Assembly (NCBI GenBank): GCA_024687845.1
Contig: JAILEL010000477.1
Coordinates: forward strand, 1-6,055
Length of the DNA stretch: 6,055 bases
Source of the DNA: Eubacterium sp.
Lineage (GTDB): Bacteria; Bacillota_A; Clostridia; Lachnospirales; Lachnospiraceae
Direction of reading: 5' to 3'
Below, one piece after another: positions 5,898 through 6,055 of the stretch. The notes under the pieces were generated by a model. The model saw nothing but the letters and a program-made list of their open reading frames with translations. It ran no database searches and was not told where the DNA came from. Position 1 is the first letter of the stretch. Every line of letters begins with the position of its first letter. Position numbers and translations under genes: made by a program.

Positions 5898-6055
5898 TTA
5901 TATACAAAATACTGCATATAGCGGAACTGATTTAATCCCATCGACAAATCCAAAATTATTCTCTGATATTCTGATTACATATTCAGGACTAAACTTTGAA
6001 CGATAATTATTCAAACTGGTAGATTTCTTATGTCTTCCTGACTTAATCTCTATCG
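5898..6055 (-). CDS. C-terminal end of an ATPase with DUF4143 domain (partial)
   Basis: Only the last 51 codons and the TAA (5898-5900) are in the window; the gene continues past the right edge. The fragment begins IEIKSGRHKKSTSLNNYRSK and ends DGIKSVPLYAVFCI. The E-x-K of IEIKSG is the PD-(D/E)xK-like core typical of the C-terminal DUF4143 region found behind an AAA_14 ATPase domain, and IKxxPLYxxFxx is the usual last strand of these proteins. The whole family member would be about 400-440 aa. Its role is not well defined; many copies occur singly in Clostridia and Bacteroidetes. Recognition rests on a short but characteristic tail, and whether the rest of the gene is intact cannot be seen. 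Confidence 0.7.
   Translation of the reverse strand, partial: IEIKSGRHKKSTSLNNYRSKFSPEYVIRISENNFGFVDGIKSVPLYAVFCI

Noticed and set aside
5939..5941. ATG that would start a frame (MGLNQFRY...) inside the DUF4143 gene and run into the remnant at 5866.
   Set aside because: The DUF4143 tail in the other phase (IKSVPLYAVFCI then stop) is a clear family match, so this upstream part is most likely an out-of-phase reading. There is also no ribosome binding site.

Overview
The window looks like chromosomal DNA of a low-GC Gram-positive anaerobe, most likely a Clostridia member of the Lachnospiraceae type. The reasons are AT-rich intergenic DNA, strong AAGGAGG-type ribosome binding sites, compact spacing, and the protein styles (XRE-TPR regulator beside an ABC exporter, class II aldolase of the tagatose/fructose type, DUF4143-type ATPase end). 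The genus cannot be fixed from the sequence alone.

Layout. (1) Positions 1-534, minus strand: a complete GNAT acetyltransferase of the RimJ/RimL type. (2) Positions 535-798: a divergent control region. It holds a good sigma-A type promoter for the acetyltransferase and a second one for the genes to the right. A perfect 12-bp inverted repeat flanks and overlaps that second promoter. (3) Positions 799-3592, plus strand: a two-gene unit of an XRE-type HTH regulator with a TPR-like C-terminal domain, followed 13 nt later by a single-chain ABC exporter with fused membrane and ATPase domains. (4) Around 3632-3655: a short hairpin between convergent gene ends. (5) Positions 5614 down to 3654, minus strand: a PfkB-family sugar kinase and a class II (zinc) ketose-bisphosphate aldolase. 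Their reading frames overlap by 7 nt, so they are probably translationally coupled. (6) Positions 5615-6055: the kinase leader with inverted-repeat and cre-like sequence, a 45-codon coding-like remnant behind an in-frame TAG, and the last 51 codons of an ATPase with a DUF4143 C-terminal domain that continues beyond the right edge.

How the genes work together. The regulator and exporter look like a self-regulated export or resistance module whose signal and cargo are unknown. The kinase and aldolase form the lower half of a sugar pathway: phosphorylate a ketose phosphate to the bisphosphate, then split it into two triose phosphates. Tagatose-6-phosphate or a fructose phosphate are the obvious candidate substrates, but no transporter or isomerase lies in the window to settle it. 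The acetyltransferase is probably an independent gene. I see no CRISPR array, tRNA, rRNA, insertion sequence or phage gene. Most of the window is ordinary. The points worth a second look are the promoter dyad, the regulator/exporter pair, the long kinase, and the degraded stretch at the right end.
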